Shown: positions 55,773 through 64,000 of the stretch, in pieces
Layout: each line of letters starts with the position of its first letter
Numbering within the stretch: position 1 is the first letter of the stretch
DNA from: Geothermobacter hydrogeniphilus
Lineage (GTDB): Bacteria; Desulfobacterota; Desulfuromonadia; Desulfuromonadales; Geothermobacteraceae
DNA: 64,000 bases
Assembly: GCF_002093115.1 (NCBI RefSeq)
Contig: NZ_NAAD01000013.1
Coordinates: 1-64,000 of the forward strand
Direction of reading: 5' to 3'
Program-made: the position numbers and the translations under genes
The notes under the pieces: generated by a model
Told to the model about the DNA's origin: nothing
What the model saw: the letters and a program-made list of their open reading frames with translations, nothing else
The model's database searches: none

Positions 55773-55952
55773 TTAAGCGGAACGGGACGCAAGAGGCCGC
55801 GGCAGAAACCCGCAATCGATCGGCACCCGCCAGAAAGGCATGTGCAGGGCGCCCGGAATATGGCCGCCGCGATATTCAAAACCGCTGCGGACATCAACCA
55901 CCAGCGGGGCATCCACCCTGCCGAGCTGTTTCGCCAGATCTTCAGACTTCAT
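55773..55952 (-). pseudogene. Rhodanese-like domain, N-terminal remnant
   Basis: 59-codon reading frame starting 4 bp after the rlpA stop with GGAG upstream. PLVVDVRSGFEYRGGHIPGA (residues 16-35) is the first half of a rhodanese domain, with LHMPFW following. A full domain has about 100 residues with a Cys loop; here the frame departs after residue 42 and stops, 20 bp before the F1e repeat. It may be a broken remnant from an insertion or deletion at the repeat. Confidence 0.7.
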
Positions 55953-55955
55953 CGG

Positions 55956-56738
55956 CTACTCCGTCGCCACCACGAAGGCTCCGGCATAACCCTGCCCGGC
56001 AAGCCGCACGCGAGCCGCCTCGGCCGCCTCCAGGCTGCGGTAACGCCCGGCCCGTACCCGGTAGAAACGTTGTCCGGACACCCAGCCTTCGGCGACGCTG
56101 GAAGCACCGTAGCGGACCCGCAGCCGATCGGCCAGGCGGTAGGCATTGTCGGCCAGGGCGAAGGCTCCGACCTGGATCGAGAATTCGCCGACATCATAAC
56201 TCTGCGGCGCGCGATAGGCGACCTTGCGGTCCGAACCCTGCTCGGCATAGCCGAGGGCCTCGATCCTGACCGGGGCAGTTCCCGGGCCGACCACGCCGAG
56301 CTGCTTGGCAGCGGCGTAGGAAAGGTCAATGATCCGGCCGGCAACGAAGGGACCGCGGTCATTGATCCGCACCACAACCTGGCGACCGTTGCGCTTGTTG
56401 GTCACCCGCACCGAGACTCCCAGCGGCAGGGTCTTGTGCGCCGCGGTCATCTTGTACATGTCATAGATTTCGCCGTTGCTGGTCTTGCGGCCGTGGAATT
56501 TCCGACCATACCAGCTGGCCATCCCCTCCTGGACGAAACCGTTCGACTGCCGCAACGGGTCATAGCGGCGGCCGTTGACCATGTACGGCTTTTGATGACC
56601 CTGCAGCTCCCGGTTCTGCGGGGTGTCGATCACCCGCGTCCGATAAGCGGGACCGCCGCAGCCGCCAACCGCCAGCGCCAGCAGCAGCGAAGCCGCGAAC
56701 GGCAACAGACCGGGAAAACGCGAAAGAACGGGGGCCAA
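55956..56738 (-). CDS. rlpA: RlpA family septal ring lytic transglycosylase, lipoprotein
   Basis: 260 residues. The lipobox AVGGC at about residue 26 makes it a lipoprotein. The double-psi beta-barrel domain (about 70-160) has ASWYGRKFHGRKTSNGE and the catalytic His and Asp in MTAAHKTLPLG and INDRGPF. A C-terminal SPOR domain (about 185-260), FSIQVGAFALADNA, binds denuded septal peptidoglycan. It acts in cell division. It lies downstream of accA. Confidence 0.94.
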   Translation of the reverse strand: MAPVLSRFPGLLPFAASLLLALAVGGCGGPAYRTRVIDTPQNRELQGHQKPYMVNGRRYDPLRQSNGFVQEGMASWYGRKFHGRKTSNGEIYDMYKMTAAHKTLPLGVSVRVTNKRNGRQVVVRINDRGPFVAGRIIDLSYAAAKQLGVVGPGTAPVRIEALGYAEQGSDRKVAYRAPQSYDVGEFSIQVGAFALADNAYRLADRLRVRYGASSVAEGWVSGQRFYRVRAGRYRSLEAAEAARVRLAGQGYAGAFVVATE

Positions 56739-56767
56739 GGGATATCTCCAGCCGGGCGGCGAAAAAG

Positions 56768-57721
56768 CTATTCCTGCACCCGGGTCATAGCCCGGAATTT
56801 CTGATAGCGCTGTTCGACCAGCTCTTCGCCCGACAGGGCCTGCAGCTCGCCCAGGTGTTTCTTCAGGGAACGCTTGAGGTTGGCGGCCGCCAGGACATAG
56901 TCGGTGTGCGCTCCGCCGACCGGTTCGGGAACTACTTCATCGATCACGCAGCCGAGGGAATCGATATCGGCGGCGGTCAGTTTGAGGGCCTCGGCGGCTT
57001 CGGGGCCACGGGCGCCGTCCGACCAGAGAATGGCGGCACAGCCCTCGGGCGAGATCACCGCGTAGACCGAGTACTGCAGCATCAGTACCCGGTTGCCGAC
57101 GGCAATCGCCAGAGCTCCGCCGGAGCCCCCCTCGCCGGTGATGGTGACAATCACCGGAACGGTCAGGGCCGCCATTTCGCGCAGGTTGCGGGCGATCGCC
57201 TCGGCCTGGCCGCGCTCCTCGGCGCCGATCCCCGGAAAGGCGCCGGGGGTATCAACGAAACAGAAGATCGGCAGGCCGAACTGTTCAGCCATCTTCATCA
57301 CCCTGAGCGCCTTGCGGTAGCCCTCCGGGTTGGGCATGCCGAAGTTGCGGTAAACCTTGGACTTGGTGTCCCGCCCCTTCTGGTGCCCGATCACCGCGCA
57401 GGGCTCGCCGTCGAGGCGGGCGAAGCCGCAGACCAGCGCCGGGTCGTCACGAAAGTTGCGATCGCCGTGAACCTCGAACCAGTCCGTAAAGACATGTTCA
57501 ATGTAGTCGAGGGTGTAGGGCCGGTCCTGGTGACGAGCCAGCTGGGTCCGCTGCCAGCGGCTCAGCTTGGAGAAGATCTCGTCCCGCAACTTGGTGGCCT
57601 TCTTCTCCAGCTTCTTGATCTCGCTGGAAAAATCGACGTTATCGGTCGAGTAGTCGCGCAGCTCGCGAATCTTCTGCTGCAGGTCGACAATCGGTTTTTC
57701 AAAATCGAGGTAATGTTGCAT
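56768..57721 (-). CDS. accA: Acetyl-CoA carboxylase carboxyltransferase subunit alpha
   Basis: 317-residue AccA, which with AccD moves the carboxyl group from biotin to acetyl-CoA for fatty acid synthesis. The protein starts [34 protein letters not shown] and [11 protein letters not shown] are intact. GGGAG lies 8 bases before the ATG at 57721; a longer reading to 57763 is not supported. It is preceded by dnaE (104-bp gap), the order also known from E. coli. Confidence 0.97.
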   Translation of the reverse strand: MQHYLDFEKPIVDLQQKIRELRDYSTDNVDFSSEIKKLEKKATKLRDEIFSKLSRWQRTQLARHQDRPYTLDYIEHVFTDWFEVHGDRNFRDDPALVCGFARLDGEPCAVIGHQKGRDTKSKVYRNFGMPNPEGYRKALRVMKMAEQFGLPIFCFVDTPGAFPGIGAEERGQAEAIARNLREMAALTVPVIVTITGEGGSGGALAIAVGNRVLMLQYSVYAVISPEGCAAILWSDGARGPEAAEALKLTAADIDSLGCVIDEVVPEPVGGAHTDYVLAAANLKRSLKKHLGELQALSGEELVEQRYQKFRAMTRVQE

Positions 57722-57825
57722 TTGTGGGCTCCCGAAAAGACGCACACAGCTGTGTTGCCACACGCCGCGCGTTTATAAATTCAGAATCGAAAATCTTGGC
57801 GGTAATCCAGCCTTTTATCTATTTT

Positions 57826-60800
57826 TCATTCAAAAGTAACGACATTATAGCCGAAAAGTTTTTCCGCATCATCCATCATTTGGTCGCTGGCCGCAACCTT
57901 GAGATTTTCCGGCAGGCTCAGCAGGGTTTCGCTGCGGTCGGGGATGACCATGTGCAGCAGCACCCGGCATTCCCCCCGGTGGCGTTCGATGATCTCCTTG
58001 AGCCGCCGCAGCATGGTCTCGTCCAGCCCCGGCGTGCTGAGCCGGAAATGGACCCGGCGGGTCTGGCTCGACTGTACCTCGGCCAGGTTCTGCACCTGGT
58101 TGACCATCAGCTTGTTGCTCTCTTCGCCGACATCAACCGTGCCACTGACCAGCAGGGCATCATCCCCCTGCAGCAGCTCCCGGCAGGCGGCGTAGGTTTC
58201 CGGGAAGATCACCGTCTCGACGAAACCGTTGAGGTCCTCGAAGGTGACGAAGGCCATGCGGTCCCCCTTCTTGGTCGTCAGTTCCTTGATGCCGCTGACG
58301 ATGCCGCACAGCCGAACCTCCTCCTTGTCACTGCATTCGGCGATACTGGCGGTATCGACCGTGGCAAAGCGCTTGATCGCCTCCTTGTGCCGCGCCAGGG
58401 GATGGCCGGAAATATAGAAGCCGAGGGATTCCTTCTCGAAATTGAGCTTGACCTTTTCTTCCCATTCGGGGACATCGGGCAACTTGCCGTAGCCGTTGCC
58501 GTTCTGCGTGGAGATGATCTCCTCGCTGCCGAACAGGGATTCCTGGCCGATTTCCCGCTCACGCTGGACCTTGGAGCCGATCTCCATCGCCTCTTCCAGG
58601 GCGTCGAAGAACTGGGCGCGGTGACCGCCGAGGGAATCGAAGGCGCCGCACTTGACCAGCGCTTCGACCACCTTCTTGTTCACCCGCCGCAGATCGACCC
58701 GCTCGCAGAAATCGCTCAGGCTGGCAAAGGCGCCCTCCTCACGGGCCTGCTGGATCGCCTCGATGGCGGCGCTGCCGGCTCCCTTGACGGCGCCGAGCCC
58801 GAAGCGGATCTGGCCGTCATGGACGGTAAAGCTGCGCTCCGAAGCGTTGATGTCGGGCGGCAGTACCTCGATGCCCATGGAGCGGACCTCGTTGATGTTC
58901 TTGATCACCTTGTCGGTGTTTTCCATGTCCTCGGTCAACAGCGCGGCCATGAATTCCACCGGGTAGTGGGCCTTGAGGTAGGCGGTATGGTAGGCGACCA
59001 GCGCGTAGGCCGCCGAGTGCGACTTGTTGAAGCCGTAGGCGGCGAATTTTTCCATCAGGTCGAAGACCGCTTCGGCCTTCTTCGCGTCGAGCTTGTTCTC
59101 GCGGGCGCCGGCGAGGAAGATTTCCTTCTGCTTGGCCATCTCCTCCGGCTTCTTCTTGCCCATCGCCCGGCGCAGCAGGTCGGCGCCGCCGAGGCTGTAA
59201 TTGGCCAGCACCTGGGCGATCAGCATGACCTGTTCCTGGTAGACGATGACGCCGTAGGTGTCCTTGAGGATCGGCTCCAGCTGCGGGAAAGGGTAGTCGA
59301 ATTCTTCCTGGCCGTGCTTGCGCTTGATGAAGGAGTCGACCATGCCCGAGCCGAGGGGACCCGGCCGGTAGAGGGCGACCATGGCGATCAGGTCTTCAAA
59401 ACAGTTCGGCTTGAGCTTGACCAGGTATTCCTTCATCCCCGAGGATTCGAGCTGGAAGACCCCGGTCGTCTCGGCCCGTGACAACAGTTCATAGGTCTGC
59501 GGATCGTCGTCGGTCACCAGCCTGAGGTCGAAATCGGGATCGGCGCCATTGCGGATCAGCCGCACCGCGTTGTCGATGACGGTCAGAGTCTTCAGGCCGA
59601 GAAAGTCGAACTTGACAAGGCCGATCTTCTCGACGTAGCTCATGGCGTACTGGGTAACCTGGCCGCCCGATTTCTGGTCCTTGTAGAGGGGCAGGTAGTC
59701 GGAGAGCGGCTTCGGCGTCACCACCACCCCGGCAGCATGGGTTGAGGCGTGGCGGGTCAGGCCTTCCAGCGCCAGGGCGACCCGCATCAGCTCCTTGAGT
59801 TTGGGGTCGGACTGCTGCAGCTCGGCCAGTTTCGGTTCCTGCTGCATCGCCTCCTTGAGGGTGATGTTGAGCACCCCGGGGATCAGCTTGGCGATGCGGT
59901 CGACTTCGCCGTAGGTCATGCCCAGCGCCCGGCCGACATCGCGGATCACCCCCTTGGCCGCCATGGTGCCGAAGGTGATGATCTGGGCGACGTTCGGCTC
60001 GCCGTACTTGCGGCGCACGTAGTCGATCACCTCCTCCCGACCGTAGATGCAGAAATCGACGTCGATATCCGGCATCGAGATCCGCTCCGGGTTGAGAAAG
60101 CGTTCGAACAGCAGGTTGTAGGGCATCGGGTCGATGTCGGTGATGCGGATGGCGAAGGCGACCAGCGACCCGGCCGCGCTGCCGCGACCCGGGCCAACCG
60201 GGATATCGTGATCCTTGGCCCAGTTGATGAAATCGGCAACGATCAGGAAATAGCCGGGGAATCCCATCTGCTTGATACAGTCGAGTTCACGCTGCAGGCG
60301 ATCCTGATAAGCCTTTTCATCCTCGGCGGAGAGATCGCGCAACTTGCGGATATCCACCAGGCGCGCCTCCAGCCCCTCGCGGGACATTTCTGCAAGAACG
60401 TCGTCGAGGCTCTTGTCGGCCGGTTTTTCATACTGGGGGAAATGGTAGGTGTTGAAATCGAACTCGATGTTGCAGCGCTCGGCAATACGCACCGTGTTGG
60501 CCAGCGCCTCCGGCTGATCCTTGAACAGGGCGGCCATCTCCTCCGGGGTCTTGACGTAGAACTCGTCGTTGGAGAAACGCATCCGCTTGGGGTCGTCCAT
60601 GGTCTTGCCGGTCTGAATGCAGAGCAGCACTTCATGGGCATGAGCCTGTTCGCGGGTCAGGTAGTGGCAGTCATTGGTCGCCACCAGCGGCAGGTCGAGA
60701 TCACGGGCGATCTGTTTCAAGCCATTGTTAACCGGCTCCTGTTCGGGAATGAAGTTTTCCTGAAGTTCGAGGAAGAAGCGGTTGTCATCGAAGATTTCCG

Positions 60801-61299
60801 CCATCTGCGCGGCACGTTGCCTGGCCTCATCGAGCCGGTCCAGGGTAATCAGCGTCGGGATTTCGCCGCCAAGACAGGCGGTCAGGGCGATCAGTCCCTC
60901 GTTGTGATCGCGCAGCAGTTCCCAGTCGATGCGCGGCTTGTAGTAGAAACCTTCGAGGTTGGCCGCCGACACCAGCTTGCAGAGATTGCGATAGCCGACC
61001 TGGTTCTGGCAGAGCAGCACCAGGTGGTAGGACGCCTCTGAAGAGCCGCGGGCGTCGGTCTTTTTGAAACGGGACTCGGGCGCGACATAGAGTTCGCTGC
61101 CGATAATCGGCTTGATCCCGGCATCGTTGGCCTTGAGATAGAACTCGACAGCGGCGTGCATGTTGCCGTGGTCGGTGACGGCGATAGCGGGCATTTTCAG
61201 ATCCCTGGCGCGCTGCACCAGGTCACCGATCTTGATGGCCCCGTCAAGCAGGCTGTACTGACTGTGAAGATGCAGATGGACAAAGTTGGCGTGTTGCAT
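57826..61299 (-). CDS. dnaE: DNA polymerase III subunit alpha
   Basis: 1157-residue replicative polymerase. The N-terminal PHP domain starts FVHLHLHSQYSLLDGA; the catalytic Asp pair is in PDIDVDF, and GPGRGSAAGSLVAFA is typical. The OB-fold and C-terminal tau/beta-binding part follow (LCGIVSGIKELTTKKG). The ATG at 61299 has AAGG just upstream; a TTG at 61317 in frame is an alternative. The length matches E. coli DnaE (1160). Confidence 0.97.
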   Translation of the reverse strand: MQHANFVHLHLHSQYSLLDGAIKIGDLVQRARDLKMPAIAVTDHGNMHAAVEFYLKANDAGIKPIIGSELYVAPESRFKKTDARGSSEASYHLVLLCQNQVGYRNLCKLVSAANLEGFYYKPRIDWELLRDHNEGLIALTACLGGEIPTLITLDRLDEARQRAAQMAEIFDDNRFFLELQENFIPEQEPVNNGLKQIARDLDLPLVATNDCHYLTREQAHAHEVLLCIQTGKTMDDPKRMRFSNDEFYVKTPEEMAALFKDQPEALANTVRIAERCNIEFDFNTYHFPQYEKPADKSLDDVLAEMSREGLEARLVDIRKLRDLSAEDEKAYQDRLQRELDCIKQMGFPGYFLIVADFINWAKDHDIPVGPGRGSAAGSLVAFAIRITDIDPMPYNLLFERFLNPERISMPDIDVDFCIYGREEVIDYVRRKYGEPNVAQIITFGTMAAKGVIRDVGRALGMTYGEVDRIAKLIPGVLNITLKEAMQQEPKLAELQQSDPKLKELMRVALALEGLTRHASTHAAGVVVTPKPLSDYLPLYKDQKSGGQVTQYAMSYVEKIGLVKFDFLGLKTLTVIDNAVRLIRNGADPDFDLRLVTDDDPQTYELLSRAETTGVFQLESSGMKEYLVKLKPNCFEDLIAMVALYRPGPLGSGMVDSFIKRKHGQEEFDYPFPQLEPILKDTYGVIVYQEQVMLIAQVLANYSLGGADLLRRAMGKKKPEEMAKQKEIFLAGARENKLDAKKAEAVFDLMEKFAAYGFNKSHSAAYALVAYHTAYLKAHYPVEFMAALLTEDMENTDKVIKNINEVRSMGIEVLPPDINASERSFTVHDGQIRFGLGAVKGAGSAAIEAIQQAREEGAFASLSDFCERVDLRRVNKKVVEALVKCGAFDSLGGHRAQFFDALEEAMEIGSKVQREREIGQESLFGSEEIISTQNGNGYGKLPDVPEWEEKVKLNFEKESLGFYISGHPLARHKEAIKRFATVDTASIAECSDKEEVRLCGIVSGIKELTTKKGDRMAFVTFEDLNGFVETVIFPETYAACRELLQGDDALLVSGTVDVGEESNKLMVNQVQNLAEVQSSQTRRVHFRLSTPGLDETMLRRLKEIIERHRGECRVLLHMVIPDRSETLLSLPENLKVAASDQMMDDAEKLFGYNVVTFE

Positions 61300-61410
61300 A
61301 AGACCTTGGAATTCCAATAAGATAGAAAAACAAAAGGGAGGCGTCTGGTTTCCGGAGGCGACGACAGAAAGCGCGCCGAGTCTAGCATCCGCGGCGACGC
61401 GGGGTCAACA

Positions 61411-61998
61411 TCAGGAACCGAGTATCGGCACCCCGAACTGACGGAGAAAATCGACCAGCTTGATCAGCGGCAGGCCGATCAGGGCGTTGTAGTCCTCGCC
61501 CTCCATGCGTTCCATCAGGGCGATGCCGAGTCCCTCGATCTTGAAGGAACCGGCGCAGTCGAGGGGCCGTTCCCGTTCGACGTAATCCTCGATTTCAGCG
61601 TCGGTCAGAGCCCGCAGTGAAACGCTGAAGGAGGCAAAATCGGTCAGTGCCTGCCCGCTGGCGCTGTCGAGCAGGGACAGGCCGGTATAGAACGTGTGGG
61701 TGCGGCCGGCCATGGCCTTCAACTGGCCCCGGGCCCGATGAGCGGTTTTCGGCTTGCCGAGAATGCGGCCGCGCGGATCGACGAAAACCTGGTCCGATCC
61801 GATGATCAGGGCGTCGGGATAACGTTCCGCCAGGCTTTCGGCCTTGAGCGCAGCAAGATGCTTGACCAGCAGTTCGGGGGCGACACTCTGGTTCAGTTCT
61901 TCGTCGCAGCGGGGAGCGGCGGCGATGAACCTGAGGCCCAGCTGGGAAAGCAGGCGACGACGGTAGGGGCTGGTGGATGCCAGGACAAGGGTGCGCAT
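61411..61998 (-). CDS. maf: Maf family nucleoside triphosphate pyrophosphatase
   Basis: 195-residue Maf/YhdE-type pyrophosphatase removing non-canonical or methylated nucleotides. STSPYRRRLLSQLGL at the start, LIIGSDQVFVD in the middle and the acidic GSFKIEGLG region are typical; YhdE-type enzymes prefer dTTP/UTP, YceF-type m7GTP, and I cannot choose firmly. It lies 111 bp upstream of dnaE on the same strand. Confidence 0.93.
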   Translation of the reverse strand: MRTLVLASTSPYRRRLLSQLGLRFIAAAPRCDEELNQSVAPELLVKHLAALKAESLAERYPDALIIGSDQVFVDPRGRILGKPKTAHRARGQLKAMAGRTHTFYTGLSLLDSASGQALTDFASFSVSLRALTDAEIEDYVERERPLDCAGSFKIEGLGIALMERMEGEDYNALIGLPLIKLVDFLRQFGVPILGS

Positions 61999-62030
61999 GG
62001 GGGCCTCCGGAAAGTTCCCCCTGTTTTAGC

Positions 62031-62465
62031 TCAGCGGCGAGGCAATTGCAAATTCTTTACCCCCGCGGAGTCCTGCCGCCAGGGCGTCGGCGCCTCGCGC
62101 ACCAGCGGCTCAGAAAACACATCCCCCGAGGCGCCGGCAAGCGGCGCGTCACGCCGGAAGAGCGGCAGACCATTGCGCGCCCCATCGCTGGTGGAAAGCA
62201 GAGCCTCCTGAAGATCTTCCAGCAGTTGCTCGCGGTCGACACGGGCGAAAAAGTCCTTGAGGGCCAGAGGATCGAGATGCTGGTCGAGAAAGGTCACCTC
62301 ACAGCGGCCGGCCGTGATCTCCACCAGCACTTCCCCTTCGTAGCTGCCGTCGCCGAGGATCCCCGAGATCAGCTCCCCGCCGGCCGCGGCCCGCGATTTC
62401 TCCCGCTTCCAGATATCCAGGTAGAGGATCTGTCCCGTCTCTGTCACGCTGTTCAGCAAGACCAT
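62031..62465 (-). CDS. Hypothetical protein
   Basis: 144 residues, no family recognised. It is acidic in the middle (FFARVDREQLLEDLQEAL) with a disordered-looking, Pro/Ala-rich C-terminal third. GGAGG lies 5 bases from the ATG, good support for translation. An inverted repeat (62474-62481 with 62499-62506) partly covers the Shine-Dalgarno. It follows a family-2 repeat and precedes maf by 32 bp. Confidence 0.75.
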   Translation of the reverse strand: MVLLNSVTETGQILYLDIWKREKSRAAAGGELISGILGDGSYEGEVLVEITAGRCEVTFLDQHLDPLALKDFFARVDREQLLEDLQEALLSTSDGARNGLPLFRRDAPLAGASGDVFSEPLVREAPTPWRQDSAGVKNLQLPRR

Positions 62466-62473
62466 GTTGACCT

Positions 62474-62506
62474 CCTGTAAGGTAGCAAGTTGGCTTCTCT
62501 TACAGG
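62474..62506 (-). promoter_or_regulatory. Possible ribosome-binding-site hairpin
   Basis: CCTGTAAG (62499-62506, minus-strand reading) pairs with CTTACAGG (62474-62481) across a 17-base loop; the last AGG of the stem overlaps the ACAGGAGG Shine-Dalgarno of the hypothetical gene at 62465. Folding could reduce translation. Confidence 0.45.
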
Positions 62507-62542
62507 ATATCCGGCCTTACGACAGAATAAGTCACACAATGT

Positions 62543-62697
62543 TGATGGCGTCGCAAAAACTCACCAGCAGCTGCGTTGCTGCGTTTGTCTCGCTGCTTCA
62601 ACGTACGTAAGTACGCCTCATTGCTCGACAATCGCGCGCCTTGCTGCCGGCGCTTTTTGCTTAGCCAACACTCTTGATGCTTTTTGCAAAAGCATCA
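62543..62697 (-). repeat. Family-2 dispersed palindromic element (F2c)
   Basis: 155-bp copy in inverted orientation to F2a. 62543-62671 is a perfect 129-base match. The remaining end forms its own small hairpin (TTGATGC-TTTTTGCAAAA-GCATCAA). A CCTGAATCA sequence like the family-1 end stands next to it and includes the stop of the WYL gene. Confidence 0.95.
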
Positions 62698-62705
62698 ATG
62701 TTGAT

Positions 62706-63716
62706 TCAGGAATATTTCTGCAGCGCGTACCGCAATCCGGCCGCGAAGCGGTCCCGCAACGGGGCGGGCTCCAGGACTTCGACGTGAGGAAGATAAGAAT
62801 AAAGCCAGGCCAGCAATTCGGTTTCGCCGCTGACGGTCAGGCTCAGCTCAACGGCACCATCAGCCAGTTCACGAAGCTGCTGGCTCGGATGCCAGGTTCG
62901 TTCCCGCACCAGGTGGGCGATCTCGCCGGAAAATCGCACCCGCGCGGTGAACTCCTCCCCCTCGTCGATCAGACCGAAAGACTGGCCGGTCAGATCCTCG
63001 GCCCGGTAGTCCTCGGGAACCTCGAAGCGTTCATCGAGCAGTTCCACATCCTCCACGCGGTCGACCAGGAACAGTCGCAACGCCCCGCGGTTGTGGGCAT
63101 AACCGCCGAGGTAGAGAGAATCCTTGTGAAACAGCAGGGTGTAAGGGTCAAACATGTACTCGACGGTGTCGCGGTGCGGAGGGGTGTAACGCAACCGACA
63201 GCGGTACTGATGAAGCAGCGCCCTGCGCAGCAGTTCAAGCTGCTTTTTTCTGCCGGCATAGTCACGGATGCCGAGGAACTTCGGCGCCGCGGCCGAAGCG
63301 ATGCGCTCCAGGTGAGCGACGCTGCGCGGCGGCAGTACCGAGCGGATGCGGCCGAAGATGGCGTCAAGGTCATCCTGAAAAGGGGTTCCCCGCAGAAAAC
63401 CGAGCTGCCCGCGGCAGAAGTAGAGGGTCATCAACTCTTCAAGAGAGAAAGCAACCGGCGGGATACGGGAAAAGCCGCTGACAAAACGGTGAACCGTACG
63501 GCCGTCGGCACCCGGTTCACTGACCAGCGGGTAGCCGGCGTCGCTGATCGCCTGCAGGTCACGATAAATGGTGCGCCGGGTGACACCGCACTCCTCGGCC
63601 AGTTCGTCGACGGTGGCACCATAGCGCGCCTCCAGGATGCGGATGACATCGTGCAGACGGGCGGCCTGGCTGTATTTCTTGGCCGGTTTTCCCCGGCGAC
63701 GCGTTTCACCGCTCAT
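62706..63716 (-). CDS. WYL domain transcriptional regulator
   Basis: 336 residues. An N-terminal helix-turn-helix (about 15-75; RLHDVIRILEARYG, TVDELAEECGVTRRTIYRDL) is followed by a WYL domain with RLRYTPPHRDTVEYMFDPYTLLFHKDSLYLGGY and a C-terminal WCX region. WYL proteins bind nucleic acid or nucleotide ligands. GGAGGG lies 4 bases before the ATG at 63716; the longer reading to 63935 has no support. Its stop TGA lies in a CCTGAATCA sequence like the end of family 1. Confidence 0.92.
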   Translation of the reverse strand: MSGETRRRGKPAKKYSQAARLHDVIRILEARYGATVDELAEECGVTRRTIYRDLQAISDAGYPLVSEPGADGRTVHRFVSGFSRIPPVAFSLEELMTLYFCRGQLGFLRGTPFQDDLDAIFGRIRSVLPPRSVAHLERIASAAAPKFLGIRDYAGRKKQLELLRRALLHQYRCRLRYTPPHRDTVEYMFDPYTLLFHKDSLYLGGYAHNRGALRLFLVDRVEDVELLDERFEVPEDYRAEDLTGQSFGLIDEGEEFTARVRFSGEIAHLVRERTWHPSQQLRELADGAVELSLTVSGETELLAWLYSYLPHVEVLEPAPLRDRFAAGLRYALQKYS

Positions 63717-63744
63717 GATCCCTCCCCGGCATACAGGTTGAGCA

Positions 63745-64000
63745 CTAGCGCCGACCGGACTGAAGATGTTGGAAAAATCTCTGCATATGCTTTTCGATCC
63801 CGGCTTTGCGACGGTCGGCCCCGGGCTCGTCAGCCGACAGGGCGTAGGCGACCGAACGCAGCCGCAGCCGATGATCGTAGACCACCACCCGAAAAACCAG
63901 CGCCCCTTCGCCGATGCGGGAAAAGGTTGTGCCATAGACCACCTGGAAATGCCGCGGCCGGTCCCGCCAGTAGGCGGCGGTCATCCCCTGGATTTCAAAC
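63745..64000 (-). CDS. Uncharacterised protein, C-terminal part (5' end outside the window)
   Basis: The open frame runs off the right edge with no certain start inside; the C-terminal 85 residues are visible. They are rich in aromatic and basic residues (FEIQGMTAAYWRDRPRHFQV, ALVFRVVVYDHRLRLRSVAYAL) and end in EKHMQRFFQHLQSGRR. I recognise no family. It precedes the WYL gene by 28 bp on the same strand and may be in its transcript. Confidence 0.65.
   Translation of the reverse strand, partial: FEIQGMTAAYWRDRPRHFQVVYGTTFSRIGEGALVFRVVVYDHRLRLRSVAYALSADEPGADRRKAGIEKHMQRFFQHLQSGRR

Overview
The window reads as a core chromosomal segment of a Gram-negative, anaerobic-type deltaproteobacterium (Desulfobacterota), most like Desulfuromonadales (Geobacter, Desulfuromonas, Pelobacter relatives). 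This is an inference from gene content and order: spoT-ridA, rpoZ-gmk-yicC, a complete lipid A/Kdo block running bamA-ompH-lpxD-fabZ-lpxA-lpxB-msbA-waaA-lpxK, prfB-lysS-lolCD, phoH-pgpH-ybeY-dgkA-corC-lnt, and a cytochrome b-type sdh/frdCAB operon. Base composition is GC-rich except for a visibly AT-rich patch near 12.1-13.0 kb. No rRNA, tRNA, CRISPR array, prophage or intact IS was seen.

Layout. 1-4.6 kb (minus strand): ridA, spoT, rpoZ, gmk, yicC. 4.8-8.2 kb (minus): dTDP-L-rhamnose genes rfbC, rfbA, rfbD, rfbB. 8.4-11.1 kb (minus): ADP-heptose genes gmhB, hldE, gmhA. 11.1-13.9 kb (minus): two GT2 glycosyltransferases around an AT-rich sulfotransferase-like gene. 14.2-18.8 kb (plus): five glycosyltransferases (two GT10-like, one DxD type, two GT25) behind a good sigma-70 promoter. 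18.8-32.1 kb (minus): GT4 and ELM1-family glycosyltransferases, LpxK fused to a Trm112-like zinc ribbon, WaaA, a DUF374 acyltransferase, MsbA, LpxB, LpxA, FabZ, LpxD, OmpH/Skp, BamA. 32.2-44.1 kb (minus): LolD, LolC/E, LysS, RF2 (programmed frameshift), Lnt, CorC, a DgkA-PAP2 fusion, YbeY, PgpH, PhoH. 44.3-47.5 kb: enolase (plus), then two small proteins and an orphan Cas6-like RAMP protein (minus). 47.6-50.9 kb (minus): succinate dehydrogenase/fumarate reductase BAC. 51.4-53.3 kb (plus): tgt and a repeat protein. 53.3-64 kb (minus): a beta-barrel protein, a six-Ig-domain lipoprotein, a rhodanese remnant, RlpA, AccA, DnaE, Maf, an unknown protein, a WYL regulator and the end of one further gene.

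Together the first 32 kb carry most of what is needed to build and export an LPS: precursor sugars, core/O-chain transferases, lipid A, Kdo, flippase and outer-membrane assembly. The next 12 kb add lipoprotein maturation and trafficking (Lnt, LolCD), phospholipid recycling and translation functions.

The least expected signals are non-coding. At least two families of dispersed short elements with terminal inverted repeats occur: family 1, full length about 160 bp with ends CCTGAATCAGTGAG, and family 2, about 156 bp, with two copies identical over 129 bp in inverted orientation 58 kb apart. A related hairpin element lies at 32.9 kb. Several of these sit exactly at gene ends and supply the stop codon. 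Other points of interest are the orphan Cas6-like gene, two gene fusions, an altered hydrolase motif in SpoT, and an A8 homopolymer where pgpH and ybeY overlap.
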